Positions 1-9,370 of a stretch of DNA of 64,000 nt are shown piece after piece. Below the pieces are notes generated by a model, which had not been told where the DNA came from, did no database searches, and was given only the letters and a program-made list of their open reading frames with translations. The position numbers were made by a program, and so were the translations under genes. The first letter of the stretch is position 1. Every line of letters begins with the position of its first letter. The stretch comes from Acidobacteriota bacterium (GTDB lineage Bacteria; Acidobacteriota; Vicinamibacteria; Vicinamibacterales; JAKQTR01): positions 1 to 64,000 of the forward strand of contig JAKQTR010000030.1 of the NCBI GenBank assembly GCA_029562975.1. The letters are read 5' to 3'.

Positions 1-350
<350 letters not shown>

Positions 351-826
351 GGCGCTCCTTTACGAGGTGAATGCCCGCCGCGCGGGGTCACCTGAAGAAC
401 ACGGGGGTCCATTGACGCCTGCCGAGGGTATTCGTCGATTGCCGATGTCGCAACGGACGGGCTGATCGTGGTCTGCCCCCCCCACGATGTCAACAGGCTA
501 GTGATCCTGTATCGCAAACGTGACAGATTGGGTCACACCGACTGCCACCTGCCACGTCGGGCGGCCCTTTTTTTCCGCGGCGTTCCTATGAATCCATGAC
601 ACCCCGGGGGCCTCCAAGGGGGTAGAGGGGGTGATCAAGGCGTCCTGAGAGCCGCCGAGTTCCTCTCCGATTCGCGGCGCTGCGCGACCTCCGGCTCGCC
701 GTGTTCGTCCAGCGCTCGGCCCGCAACCTCTCACACGTATGTGTTGGCTGTGGGCGCCGCCCAAGGTCGGGGCGGGGCTGACGGCGACAAGAGGCGGACG
801 CCGCGAGAGTCTGCAGGCCAGTGACC
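351..826. other. Gap between methylase remnant and helicase, no gene seen
   Basis: About 475 bases separate the helicase start from the end of the methylase remnant. No reading frame here has a credible start or recognisable protein similarity. The gap contains one small inverted repeat (CACA-CGTA-TGTG near 730). An intact methylase-helicase operon would normally have these genes close together, so this may be eroded sequence. Confidence 0.4.
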
Positions 827-1375
827 CTACGCGAGCTTCATGGCGATCTGCTCGTCGAGGATTTCCCTGACGGTCAGGGGCACGATGACGCGATGGCTCC
901 TGCGGAAGAACCCGTCGATCTCCGTGAGGGCATCGCTGCTGTACCCGGAGCCGACGAAGAACCCCTTTTGCCGTTCGGCCCGCGTTATGACGGCCTCGAA
1001 GCGGTCGATATCGGAACGGCTTACTCTGTCCTTCTGCTTGACCGGCACCGGGTACCACACGTCCATGAAGTCGAGGTGCCCCGATGCTTTGCCCTTGCGC
1101 TGCGGGAGGGCCGTCGCGGGTTACATGCGCCCATCGATCCCCATGTCGCCGACCTGCGTGACGTTCGGGACTCCGCCGAGCGCGATGACCGCCCAGTTCT
1201 CGAACTCGAAGGGCGGGATCTTGCGGAGCTTCTCTTCCGTCCACGGGAGATCGCGCAGCACGAATCCCCGATTCGCCAGCCAGAGCTTGTGATCCTCGTG
1301 GAGCTTGCACTCGTGCCGCAGGCGCTTCGCCATCACGCGGCAGGCGGTCGGCGAGATATCAATTGTCAGATCGGT
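827..1375 (-). pseudogene. C-terminal fragment of DNA adenine methylase with restriction-like tail
   Basis: The minus-strand frame carries LTIDISPTACRVMAKRL, then PPFEFENWAVIALGG, GDMGIDG, and after an in-frame stop GHLDFMDVWYPVPVKQKD and VREILDEQIAMKLA. These blocks are typical of the C-terminal, Mrr/restriction-endonuclease-like part of site-specific DNA methyltransferases that accompany DUF3883 helicases. The two halves are in one frame and are separated only by a TAA at 1121-1123, where relatives as I recall them have a tyrosine codon, so the gene carries a nonsense mutation. The upstream end merges into the 3' end of an unrelated secreted-protein gene, and the central methylase region is missing. 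Confidence 0.8.
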
Positions 1376-1379
1376 GCCA

Positions 1380-2132
1380 CTATCGCCTGACCGCGTGCTT
1401 AGCCGCCACTGCGGCCATGGTTTCAGCCCTTCGCTGCAAGTCCAATAGCCGTATGTCGACTTCTGAGTCCGGCATCAGGCCCTGCTGAGATCGCTCTGCA
1501 AAGATGGACAGGTTGATGCGCGTTTCGCGCACGGGGCTGGTGCTGGCGTCGCCCTCGTCTTTGTCTGCCATTTCCGCCTGCGCTCGAGCGAGCGCGACAC
1601 GTCCCGTTGCGCCTGTCCTAGCTCGGGCAAGGGCTTCCTGTACTTGGAGCCAACCCCGCGCGTCCTTAGCCCGGACCTCAAACATCCTTGCGATGTGGAA
1701 TTCTGAACCTACCGCCGTTCCGTCTTCGAATACCGCGTAGCCGAGGCTCACGCTGATCTGGGCTGCTCCGCCGTAGCCGCTCGTGTCGGCGATGGGGAAC
1801 CTCGCTCGTATCGTAGTGCGGTGTGGAATCACTCGCTGTCTGGACTCGTCCGGCACGACGCCCTCGAATGTGTACACCCCTTCACCGCCCCACGTTCCCC
1901 CCCGGGTCTTTCCGTCGTCGTAGGTGTAATCGGCGTGAGGACCCCAGGCTGTGACCGCGAGAGGCGTATTGTTCCTGACGCTCAGTTCGAAGGCCGTGCC
2001 CTCCGCGACCAGTTCGCCACCAGACACCACGATGGGTGCCTGACCGGACTGTGCGTTCAGCGCGACCGGTGTCCAGACGAGTAGGAGAGCAGGGACCGCC
2101 ACGACCACGCTGGACCGATATCGAAAGCGCAT
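1380..2132 (-). CDS. Secreted protein of unknown function inserted in the methylase
   Basis: This 250-residue protein begins with a basic N-terminus and a hydrophobic stretch (SSVVVAVPALLLVW) ending in ALNAQ, a clear Sec signal peptide, so it should be exported. The mature part has a beta-rich region (SVRNNTPLAVTAWGPHADYT) with a DDGKTRGGTWGGEGVYTF segment, then a charged, probably helical C-terminus. I do not recognise a family. ATG 2132 was chosen because AGGGG lies eight bases upstream and the longer frame only reads the methylase remnant out of frame. The gene sits exactly where the middle of the methylase should be, so it may depend on the old methylase promoter. Confidence 0.65.
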   Translation of the reverse strand: MRFRYRSSVVVAVPALLLVWTPVALNAQSGQAPIVVSGGELVAEGTAFELSVRNNTPLAVTAWGPHADYTYDDGKTRGGTWGGEGVYTFEGVVPDESRQRVIPHRTTIRARFPIADTSGYGGAAQISVSLGYAVFEDGTAVGSEFHIARMFEVRAKDARGWLQVQEALARARTGATGRVALARAQAEMADKDEGDASTSPVRETRINLSIFAERSQQGLMPDSEVDIRLLDLQRRAETMAAVAAKHAVRR

Positions 2133-2165
2133 GGGTTCATCCCCTGGCGGGGGGACAAGAGCGCA

Positions 2166-2277
2166 GGTTGCGGTTCGAGTTGAACGGCGGGTCGATATAG
2201 ACCAGGTCCACGCAGGCGTCGGGCAGGCGGGCGAGTTGGTCGATGCAGTCGCCGCAGTGGATGACGCGGATGTCCAC
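2166..2277 (-). pseudogene. N-terminal fragment of DNA adenine methylase
   Basis: The minus strand encodes VDIRVIHCGDCIDQLARLPD followed by ACVDLVYIDPPFNSNRN. DPPF is the catalytic motif IV of beta-class N6-adenine/N4-cytosine methylases, and the flanking sequence is typical of the site-specific methyltransferase whose C-terminus lies at 827-1375. Similarity stops abruptly after NSNRN at about 2166, where the sequence turns into the leader of the secreted-protein gene. The frame upstream of GTG 2277 continues as PRTKPSAL, also family-like, so the true start may be about 27 bases earlier. Confidence 0.8.
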
Positions 2278-2444
2278 CAGCGCGGAGGGCTTCGTGCGCG
2301 GGATTCCAGCTCGGGCGGGGTTCCGGTCTCGGCCGGAGGCGGCATGGCAGCGAGGTGATAGCCGACGTGATAGCGAATGGCGTCGGAATGAGGCAACGGG
2401 TGTCGTCCTGTGTCGGGGTCGGCGCGAGGATTCCCGAAGGATTC

Positions 2445-2521
2445 TGGCGCGCCCGCCGCGATTCGAACGCGGGGCCCCCGGCTTAGAAGGCCGGTGCTCT
2501 ATCCAGCTGAGCTACGGGCGC
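2445..2521 (-). tRNA. tRNA-Arg (TCT)
   Basis: On the minus strand GCGCCCG pairs with CGGGCGC. The anticodon arm CCGGC-CTTCTAA-GCCGG gives anticodon TCT, the T-arm is CCGCG-TTCGAAT-CGCGG, and CCA is encoded at the 3' end. It reads AGA codons, rare in such a GC-rich genome. Confidence 0.95.
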
Positions 2522-2721
2522 GCTCCGGCGGTGACGGGCTATTGTACGACGAACCGGCCGCCGGCACGCCGGCCCTTGGGCAGCCTCGGAGCCGGGGAGG
2601 CGGAGACGGCTCCTCACGAGCCGACGGGGGCAGCATCAGGTCCGGAAACCGGCGAGCCGCCCCTCGACGCTGCTCGGGCGGTCCCTCAGCGCGTCGAAGG
2701 GCCGCATGGGGCGGCCGCCCC

Positions 2722-3108
2722 TCACTTCTTGAACGGCAGCTCGACGCGGATCGCGTTCCCGTCGATGTCCTTCGCGCTCACGATGATGAGCGTCGCCTTG
2801 GCCGTGCGGGCGCTGAAGGGCACGTGGTCCCGGTCGTGGAAGCTCGTATGCGCGATGCCCCGCTTCTCTCCATTCTCCAGCCTGGCGATGCGCGTCGTGT
2901 AGTGGCTGGACGGACCGGCGGGCTTGATCTCCGCCAGCACGTCCATCAGCGCCTTGCCCGAGATGTTGTGCACCACGATTTCGAACTGCGTCTGCATCAC
3001 CTCGACCTTGTCGAGATCACCGCTCGCGCCGCCGCCCCCGCAGGCCACGGCGAGCCCGGCAATCGCGGCAACGGCGAGGAGTCGTGGGCGGATGAACCGG
3101 TGCGGCAT
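2722..3108 (-). CDS. Small exported lipoprotein
   Basis: A 128-residue protein starts at ATG 3108, nine bases after AAAGGAG. The N-terminus (RPRLLAVAAIAGLAVAC) ends in a lipobox with Cys23 followed by glycines, so it should be lipid-anchored after signal peptidase II cleavage. The mature part (VEVMQTQFEIVVHNISGKAL, later HTSFHDRDHVPFSARTAKATL) looks like a single beta-sandwich domain. No family is recognised. The FEIVVHNxSGxxL pattern suggests an exported protein with a conserved asparagine turn. It is a single gene between two tRNA genes. Confidence 0.75.
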   Translation of the reverse strand: MPHRFIRPRLLAVAAIAGLAVACGGGGASGDLDKVEVMQTQFEIVVHNISGKALMDVLAEIKPAGPSSHYTTRIARLENGEKRGIAHTSFHDRDHVPFSARTAKATLIIVSAKDIDGNAIRVELPFKK

Positions 3109-3337
3109 GGGCGGTGCTCCTTTCGTCGGGCTATCGGCCTTCCGCCGGCGCAGAGGACACTCATCCGGGCCGGATACGGCCTTCCCGGGCGCGGGAGGCA
3201 GCCGGCGTCCGGCGCTCCTGCGAGGAGGCGACTGCAATGTAGGCCGAGCCGCTGCCGGAGTCAAGCCGCCGCCGCGCGGGGCTCCCGCCCCGCCCGGCGC
3301 GGCTGCGGCCCTGTGGTAAAGTGAAGTCTTGCGGCGC

Positions 3338-3413
3338 GGTGGGTATAGCTCAGTGGCAGAGCGCCGGACTGTGGCTCCGGAAGTCGCGGGTTCGAACCCC
3401 GTTACCCACCCCA
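3338..3413 (+). tRNA. tRNA-His (GTG)
   Basis: The acceptor stem GTGGGTA/TACCCAC is preceded by the extra G(-1) typical of tRNA-His, opposite C73. The anticodon arm CCGGA-CTGTGGC-TCCGG gives GTG, and CCA is encoded. A TAAAGT hexamer at 3317-3322 could be its -10 element. Confidence 0.96.
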
Positions 3414-3604
3414 CTCCTCCATCCCGCTCCGCCACCTGACCTCGAGCCGTCCCGCCGGGCCTGCCCGTTGTTCCAGCTGCCGTCGCGGCCGACGATGCGC
3501 TCGACGGTGGCGCCGTCGCGCGACAGGATCTCGCGCGCGCGCCCCTGCGCTCGGGCGCGGGCGCTGCCGCGCGCGGCGACGCGGATGCGATACGATCGGC
3601 CGCG

Positions 3605-5107
3605 ATGACGGGCCCCGCGCCGCGCCTCGAGGTCGAGCGCGTCTCCAAGCGCTTCGGGCCGACTGCCGCCCTGGACGAAGTGGGCCTCACCGTGGCGCCG
3701 GGCCAGGTGCACGCGGTTGTGGGCGAGAACGGCGCCGGCAAGAGCACGCTGATGAAGATCCTGTCGGGCGCGGTGACGCCCGACGCGGGCGCGATGCGCC
3801 TCGACGGCGAGCCGTACCGGCCCCGCACGCCGCTGGAGGCGCTCGCGCGCGGCGTGGCGATGGTGTACCAGGAGCTGTCGCTGGCGCCCCACCTCACGGT
3901 CGCCGAGAACATCGTGCTCGGCATCGAGCCTTCGCGCGCCGGGTTCGTCCGCCGCGCCGAGGGGCGCGCGGCCGCCGCGGCCGCCCTCGCCCGCCTGGGG
4001 GCGCGCGAGATCGATCTCGACGCGCGCGCCGGCTCGCTCTCCGTCGCCGCGCAGCAGATGGTGGAGCTGGCGCGCGCCCTCGCCAGGCCCGGCGTGCGCG
4101 TCCTGATCCTGGACGAACCGACCAGCAGCCTCGCCGAAGACGATGTCCGGCGGCTGTTCGCGACAGTTCGGGCGCTCAGGGCGCGCGGCCTGAGCATGCT
4201 CTACATCTCGCACGTCCTCGAGGAGGTGCAGGCACTGGCCGACACGCTCACCGTGCTCCGGGACGGGCGGGCGGTCTGGGGCGGCGCGGCGCAGTCGGCG
4301 GCGCGCGACGAGATCGTGCGCCTGATGGCCGGGCGCCGGGTGGACTGCCTCTTCCCGCGATCGGCGCACACCCCGGGTGAGGTCGTTCTCGAGCTGGACG
4401 GGGTCGGCGGCGCGGCGAAGCCCGTCTCGGCCTCGCTTGCGCTGCAGCGGGGAGAGGTCGTCGGCATCGGCGGGCTGGTTGGAGCTGGCCGCACCGAGCT
4501 GCTGCGCGCCGTGTTCGGCCTCGACCCGGTGCGGCGCGGCACGATCCGGGTGGCGGCCTGGCCGGGATGGGCGCCCCCGCGCAAGCGGCTCGCGCACGGC
4601 GTGGGCCTCCTCAGCGAGGATCGCAAGGGAGAAGGCCTAGCGCTCGCCATGCCGCTCGCCGACAACGCCACGCTCTCGCGCCTTGAGGGCCTCGGGCCGG
4701 CGGGGTTCGTGCTTCCCCGCCGTCAGCACGCCGCCGCCGCGCGCTGGATCGATCGGCTCGGCATCAAGTGCCGGGACAGCCGCCAGAGTGTCGGCGAGCT
4801 CTCCGGCGGCAACCAGCAGAAGGTGGCGCTCGCGCGGCTGCTTCACCACGACGTGGACGTGTTCCTCCTCGACGAGCCCACCCGCGGCATCGACGTCGGG
4901 AGCAAGGCCGAGATCTACCGCCTCATCGACGCCCTCGCGCTGGCGGGCAAGGCCGTCCTGCTCGTGACGAGTTCTCTGCCGGAACTGCTCGGGGTGTGCG
5001 ACCGGGTGGCTATCATGCACAGAGGGCGCCTCGGCCCGCTCAGGGCGCCGGAGGGGCTCACCGAGCACGCGCTCCTCATGGAGGCGATGGGAGTGGCAGG
5101 AGGCTAG
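3605..5107 (+). CDS. Sugar-type ABC transporter ATPase (RbsA/MglA/XylG family)
   Basis: A 500-residue protein with two fused ABC ATPase domains, the normal length and layout of the RbsA/MglA/XylG ATPases for monosaccharide or nucleoside uptake. Domain 1 has Walker A GENGAGKST (about 40-48), Walker B VLILDEPTSSL (about 167) and an atypical signature LSVAAQQM. Domain 2 has the family's degenerate Walker A (GLVGAGRTEL), signature LSGGNQQK and Walker B LLDEPTRGIDVGSKAE. No permease or binding protein is adjacent; a cation efflux gene follows. Partners must be encoded elsewhere or are lost. A TACGAT hexamer ends eight bases before the ATG, suggesting a leaderless or nearly leaderless message. Confidence 0.93.
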   Translation: MTGPAPRLEVERVSKRFGPTAALDEVGLTVAPGQVHAVVGENGAGKSTLMKILSGAVTPDAGAMRLDGEPYRPRTPLEALARGVAMVYQELSLAPHLTVAENIVLGIEPSRAGFVRRAEGRAAAAAALARLGAREIDLDARAGSLSVAAQQMVELARALARPGVRVLILDEPTSSLAEDDVRRLFATVRALRARGLSMLYISHVLEEVQALADTLTVLRDGRAVWGGAAQSAARDEIVRLMAGRRVDCLFPRSAHTPGEVVLELDGVGGAAKPVSASLALQRGEVVGIGGLVGAGRTELLRAVFGLDPVRRGTIRVAAWPGWAPPRKRLAHGVGLLSEDRKGEGLALAMPLADNATLSRLEGLGPAGFVLPRRQHAAAARWIDRLGIKCRDSRQSVGELSGGNQQKVALARLLHHDVDVFLLDEPTRGIDVGSKAEIYRLIDALALAGKAVLLVTSSLPELLGVCDRVAIMHRGRLGPLRAPEGLTEHALLMEAMGVAGG

Positions 5108-5253
5108 GCCAGGTTCGGGGCTTGGGACTCGGGCTTCAGGACTCGCGCGTTCTGCGCGGAAACCGGTCCTTCGGCTCGCTCATGGCGGGCCGGGGGGGGC
5201 ATGGCGGAGGCGGGGACTCGGGAGCTGGCAGGCGGGAGCCGAGGGAAGGTTCG

Positions 5254-6177
5254 ATGAGCACGGTTGTTGTGCGCAATCCGGAGGAGCGGAGGCTGAACCA
5301 GCGTGCCATGCGGCTGTCGCTGGCCGTCGGCTTCGCCATGCTCGCCGGCAAGGCCGCCGCGTACGTCCTCACCGGATCGGCGGCCATCATGTCCGACGCC
5401 CTCGAGTCGGTCATCCACGTCCTGGCCGTCGCCTTCGCCGCCTTCAGCCTCTCGCTCAGCGCCAAGCCGGCCGATTCCAGGTTCCCCTACGGCTACGAGC
5501 GCATCGCCTTCTTCTCGGCGGGGTTCGAAGGCGCGCTGATCATCCTGGCGGCGGCGTCAATCATCTGGACGGCCGTGGCCAGGTGGCTGCACGGCCTGCA
5601 GCTCGAGCGGCTCGGCACAGGCGTCCTGCTCGTCCTTGCCGCCTCTGTCGTGAACGGCGCGCTGGGCTGGCACCTGGTGCGCACGGGGCGCCGGTCGAAG
5701 TCGATCATCCTCGAGGCCAACGGCCGCCACGTCCTTACCGACTGCTGGACGAGCCTGGGCGTGGTCGTCGGGCTCCTGCTGGTGATGGCGACGGGCTGGC
5801 TGCCCTTCGACCCGATCGTCGCCATCGCGGTCGCCGTGAACATCCTGTGGTCCGGCGCGCACCTCGTGTTCCGGTCGGTGAGCGGCTTGATGGATTACGC
5901 CGACCCCGCGCGGACCGCGCGCGTCACGGCCGCCGTTGAGCCGTTCAGCCGGCTTCTTGGCTTCCATCACCATGGCCTCCGGGTCCGCCACACGGGCCAC
6001 CGGACCCTCGTCGAGATCCACCTGCTCTTTCCGTTCTCCCTGACGCTCGGAGACGCCCATCGCCGCGCGACGGTGCTCGAAGCGCATGTGGCGAACGCGC
6101 TCGGCGAGGAGGTGGAAGTCATCACGCACCTCGAATCGCTCGAGGACCACGCCGCGGTGCACGGGCCTGAGCACTAA
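5254..6177 (+). CDS. Cation diffusion facilitator (CDF) metal efflux protein
   Basis: A 307-residue membrane protein with the CDF pattern: an amphipathic N-terminus, TM2 motif GSAAIMSDALESVIHV, a hydrophilic link with FPYGYERIAFFSAGFEG, TM5 motif HVLTDCWTSLGV (the HxxxD metal site), and a C-terminal cytoplasmic domain with HHHGLRVRHTGHRTLVEIHL. CDF proteins export Zn, Fe, Co, Cd or Mn against protons across the inner membrane. TM2 has Asp in the usual metal position but Glu instead of the following His/Asp, so specificity cannot be called. ATG 5254 was chosen because the TM1 region begins shortly after and GGGAAGG lies upstream; the longer frame only reads through the preceding gene. Confidence 0.88.
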   Translation: MSTVVVRNPEERRLNQRAMRLSLAVGFAMLAGKAAAYVLTGSAAIMSDALESVIHVLAVAFAAFSLSLSAKPADSRFPYGYERIAFFSAGFEGALIILAAASIIWTAVARWLHGLQLERLGTGVLLVLAASVVNGALGWHLVRTGRRSKSIILEANGRHVLTDCWTSLGVVVGLLLVMATGWLPFDPIVAIAVAVNILWSGAHLVFRSVSGLMDYADPARTARVTAAVEPFSRLLGFHHHGLRVRHTGHRTLVEIHLLFPFSLTLGDAHRRATVLEAHVANALGEEVEVITHLESLEDHAAVHGPEH

Positions 6178-6589
6178 CGGCACGAACCGCCCTGCCTGAG
6201 CCTTGTGGCCCCCGGTCCGGGCCGCCGGGTGCCATTTTCTGTCGTGCCGGTGACGCTCCGTGTCGAAGAGCGTCAGCACGCCGGCGCGCGGCCGGTGGCC
6301 CGTGATGTTCAAACCCTTATGTTGAAGGCACTTGCGAGCCTGCGCGAAGCTCGCGAGACCGTGGCAGGACGCTTGCAATTCGCTCGGGTGCGAGGAATGC
6401 GAAAGCACTCCAGACCACAGCCTGCGGCGTGGTGGCCTCCACACCGCCGGCTCGCGGAGAGGGGGGTCTGACCCGCCCGCCTCTCCCACGCCAGTCTCCT
6501 CTCCAACCGCCGTAGCCGGGGGGCTCGCGCCCTCCGGCTACACCTCTGTGGGGGCAGATCCGGAGACTTGCGGATCTGACCCCGCTTCC
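6178..6589. other. Hairpin-rich gap between convergent genes
   Basis: No gene is seen. The gap lies between the CDF gene (plus) and the permease operon (minus), whose 3' ends face each other. Three hairpins stand out: GAGAGG...CCTCTC around a GGGGTCTGACCC core near 6456-6486, GTAGCCGG/CCGGCTAC at 6512-6541, and a strong one at 6551-6583 listed separately. Confidence 0.5.
6551..6583 (-). terminator. Strong hairpin downstream of the permease operon
   Basis: GGGG-CAGATCCG-GAGACTTG-CGGATCTG-A-CCCC forms an 8 bp perfect stem extended by a GGGG/CCCC base. It lies seven bases beyond the stop of the downstream permease gene on the minus strand. There is no T-tract, so it may be a Rho-assisted end, an mRNA 3' stabiliser or a REP-like element rather than a classic terminator. 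Confidence 0.45.
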
Positions 6590-7846
6590 TCATTCGTAGC
6601 GCAGGGACTCGATCGGATCGAGGCGCGAGGCGCGCAGCGCCGGCCAGAGGCCGCTGAGGACCCCGGTCAGCATCAGGACGAGCGTCGTCGCCAGGAGCAC
6701 GTCCGGCGTGAGGAGGAGGTGGATGTCCGTCTCGCCGGTCGGGTCGCCGATGAGGCGGGCGAGAAACGGCCGGCGGCCGGAGACGCTCACCAGGGTGGCC
6801 GTGAGGGCGATGCCGACGGCCCCGCCCAGGCCGGTGATGACCAGCCCCTCGAGCAGGAACTGCGTCAGGATGTGGCGCCGGCGCGCGCCCAGCGCCTTCC
6901 GCACGCCGATCTCCCGCGTCCGCTCCGTCACCGACACCAGCATGATGTTCATGACGCCCACGCCGCCGATCATCAGCGTCAAGGTGCCGATGAACACGAG
7001 CACGAGCTTCAGCCCCATCGTCATGCCGCCGAAGATCCGGCGCATCTCGGCGCTGTCGTGCACCGACAGCGCGCGCTCGTCGCGCGCGTCGAAGCGGTGC
7101 CGCTCGGCCAGCACCGCGCGGACTTGCCGCATCCCCCGCTCGTGGAACGCCGGCGCGATGGTCTGCACGACGATGGTGTCGAGGTAGTCCTGGTGGAAGA
7201 GCTGCTCGGTCACCGAGTGCGGGATGAACACGCTCATCCGGTCCGGCCAGAAGTAGCTCGACAGCTGGGCCTTGTCGGTGAGCACGCCGACGACCTCGAA
7301 CGAGAGCCCCTTGATCCGCACCGTCTGGCCGACGGCCGGGCTGTTGCCGAAGAGCTTCCTCGCGACGTCGGTGCCGAGAAACGCGACCCGCCGCCGCCGC
7401 TCGACGTCCTCGGCGTTGATGAACCGCCCGTCCGACGGCGTTTCGGTGCGCATGAGGCCGTACTCGGGCGCCACGCCCCGGACGCCCGCCGAGGTCGCCC
7501 GGGTCCCGAACGTGAGCGGCAGCGACTCGAAGAGCTCGGGGCTGACGTGCTTCACGAGCCCGAGGTGCGTGAGGGGCTCGATGTCGGCCCGCTTCAGGAA
7601 CACCCGCCGCCCGGCGCGCTCTCCGCCGGCCTGCATGCTGGTCTGGCCGCCGTAGATGACGGCCACGCCGTTCGAGAACGCGTTGCTGAAGCCGGCGAAC
7701 ATGGCCCGGTGGAACCCGTTGCCGTAGGCCATCATCGACGCGACCGTCAGGATCCCCCACGCGATGCCCAGCACCGTCAGGCCCGCCCTGAAGCGGTGGG
7801 CGGCGATCGCCGACCAAGCTTGCGCAACGGTCTCTTTGAGCAGCAC
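6590..7846 (-). CDS. FtsX/MacB-type ABC permease (second of pair)
   Basis: A 418-residue permease of the MacB/FtsX superfamily. It has an N-terminal TM helix ([22 protein letters not shown]), a large periplasmic MacB-PCD-like domain, and three C-terminal TM helices. The last region holds the hallmark [28 protein letters not shown] and ends in [19 protein letters not shown]. Such permeases work as dimers with an ABC ATPase and an HlyD-like periplasmic adaptor to export peptides, lipids or drugs. It lies downstream of a sister permease and the adaptor gene on the same strand with gaps of about 100 bases. No ATPase is present in the cluster. ATG 7846 precedes [13 protein letters not shown], the usual opening. 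Confidence 0.9.
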   Translation of the reverse strand: MLLKETVAQAWSAIAAHRFRAGLTVLGIAWGILTVASMMAYGNGFHRAMFAGFSNAFSNGVAVIYGGQTSMQAGGERAGRRVFLKRADIEPLTHLGLVKHVSPELFESLPLTFGTRATSAGVRGVAPEYGLMRTETPSDGRFINAEDVERRRRVAFLGTDVARKLFGNSPAVGQTVRIKGLSFEVVGVLTDKAQLSSYFWPDRMSVFIPHSVTEQLFHQDYLDTIVVQTIAPAFHERGMRQVRAVLAERHRFDARDERALSVHDSAEMRRIFGGMTMGLKLVLVFIGTLTLMIGGVGVMNIMLVSVTERTREIGVRKALGARRRHILTQFLLEGLVITGLGGAVGIALTATLVSVSGRRPFLARLIGDPTGETDIHLLLTPDVLLATTLVLMLTGVLSGLWPALRASRLDPIESLRYE

Positions 7847-7953
7847 GCCACCCCCCTTGAGCGCGCGTGACCCGGCTGCGGCCGTCCCGCCGGCCGGCCA
7901 CTCTGAATGCTGAATTCCGGATTCCGGATTCTGGCTCCTGACTCCTTACTTCT

Positions 7954-9279
7954 CTACGCCTCGTACCGCAGCGCCTCGATCGGCGTGAGCGCCGCCGCCC
8001 TTCGCGCCGGGTAGGTCGCCGCCGCCACGCCAACGACCGCGAGCGCCGCGGCGGCGAACAGCCCTGTCTGCCACGTGACGACCATTCCGGAGAAGCGCGT
8101 GGGCATCGGCGCGAGGTTGACCAGGCCGCACAGCCCCATGCCGACGGCGAAGCCGGCGAGCCCGCTCATCCCGGTCAGCAGCAGCCCCTCCGCGAAGAAC
8201 TGGCAGAGGACGCGGCTGGAGGTGGCGCCCAGGGCCTTGCGGACGCCGATCTCGACGGTGCGCTCGCGGACGGCCACCAGCATGATGTTCATCACGCCGA
8301 TGCCACCGAGGAGCAGCGTGACGATGGCCACCGCGAGGAAGAACTCTTCCATGCCCTCGATCATCTTGTCGAACATGACCGCCTCGATGGCGGTGTTCCA
8401 GAAGCTCAGCGCCTCCGGGTCGCCGGCGTCGAATCCGTGGCGCGCCGCCAGGATGCGGCGCACCTCGCTCTCGATGGGCCCGCGGGCCTCGAGCGCGGCG
8501 AAGCTGATGAGACCGGTTTCGCGGTCGATGGTCTCCCGCACCTGCCGTGTCACGCGGGGGTATGGCGACGCGATGATGGCCGACAGGTGGTCCGGCGTGT
8601 CGAACCGGCCCGGAAGGGGGAAGTCCCTGCGCGCGGTCTCGTACGGGATGAAGAGCCGCCCGTCGTCCTGCCCCGTGTAGTCCGAGTCCTGCTGCTTCTT
8701 CCGGACGCGCCCGATCACGGTGTACGGCAGGGCGTTCACCGTGACGGCCATGCCCACCGGGTCGCGGTCCGCGAAGAGCTGTTTCGAGGCGTCGAAGCCG
8801 AGCACCGCCACGCGCCGCGCGTCCCGGCAGTCCCCCTCGCTGATGGGGCGCCCGCGGTCCACCTCGATGGTCCGCATGTACTGGTAGACGGGCCAGATGC
8901 CGCTCATCGACGCGGCGCTCGAGTTGTAGGCGCTCTTCACCCGGAGCCCGTTGCGGATGAGCTCGGGGCTGACGTGCTCGAGGAGCGCGGACTCGGTCTG
9001 CAGCGCCCGCACGTCGCCGAAGGTCAGCCGGACGATCCGGCCTGCCCGCTCGCCGCCGGCCTGCATCGACGTCCGGCCGTTCCGGATGATGACGATGTTC
9101 TTGCCGAGCTCCTGCAGCACCGTCCGATTGCCCCGCGAGAAGCCCTCGCCGACCGCGGACAGCAGGATGAACGAGACCACGCCCCAGGCGATGCCGAACA
9201 TCGTGAGGAACGATCGGAGCGTGTTCGCCCGCAGGTTCGCCCAGGTTTGCGCGATGAGGTCCCGCATGAACAGCGCCAC
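7954..9279 (-). CDS. FtsX/MacB-type ABC permease (first of pair)
   Basis: A 441-residue relative of the downstream permease. It opens with MRDLIAQTWANLRANTLRSF and a TM helix (MFGIAWGVVSFILLS), followed by the periplasmic domain, and three C-terminal helices with [28 protein letters not shown] and a terminal TPIEALRYEA. Both permeases share [12 protein letters not shown] in the periplasmic domain and HVSPEL shortly after, so they are clear paralogs and could form a heterodimer. The gene follows the membrane-fusion protein by 91 bases. Between it and the next permease lies a short GGATTCCGGATTC-like repeat. The start could be ATG 9279 or the MRD methionine four residues later. Confidence 0.9.
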   Translation of the reverse strand: MALFMRDLIAQTWANLRANTLRSFLTMFGIAWGVVSFILLSAVGEGFSRGNRTVLQELGKNIVIIRNGRTSMQAGGERAGRIVRLTFGDVRALQTESALLEHVSPELIRNGLRVKSAYNSSAASMSGIWPVYQYMRTIEVDRGRPISEGDCRDARRVAVLGFDASKQLFADRDPVGMAVTVNALPYTVIGRVRKKQQDSDYTGQDDGRLFIPYETARRDFPLPGRFDTPDHLSAIIASPYPRVTRQVRETIDRETGLISFAALEARGPIESEVRRILAARHGFDAGDPEALSFWNTAIEAVMFDKMIEGMEEFFLAVAIVTLLLGGIGVMNIMLVAVRERTVEIGVRKALGATSSRVLCQFFAEGLLLTGMSGLAGFAVGMGLCGLVNLAPMPTRFSGMVVTWQTGLFAAAALAVVGVAAATYPARRAAALTPIEALRYEA

Positions 9280-9370
9280 GGCCCGGTCCCTTCGCCCCCG
9301 CCCTCGCCGGGCGGCCCAAGGGCCGTCTTCGGCGAGCCGGGGCCTGCCCCTTGTCCCCTGCCCCTTCCGC

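Noticed and set aside
498-1310. 270-residue minus-strand frame over the methylase remnant
   Set aside because: It is out of frame with the recognisable methylase C-terminus and is Arg-rich without motifs.
2722-4197. 491-residue frame containing the small lipoprotein
   Set aside because: The N-terminal 360 residues are antisense to the ABC ATPase and tRNA-His; the real start is ATG 3108 with AAAGGAG.
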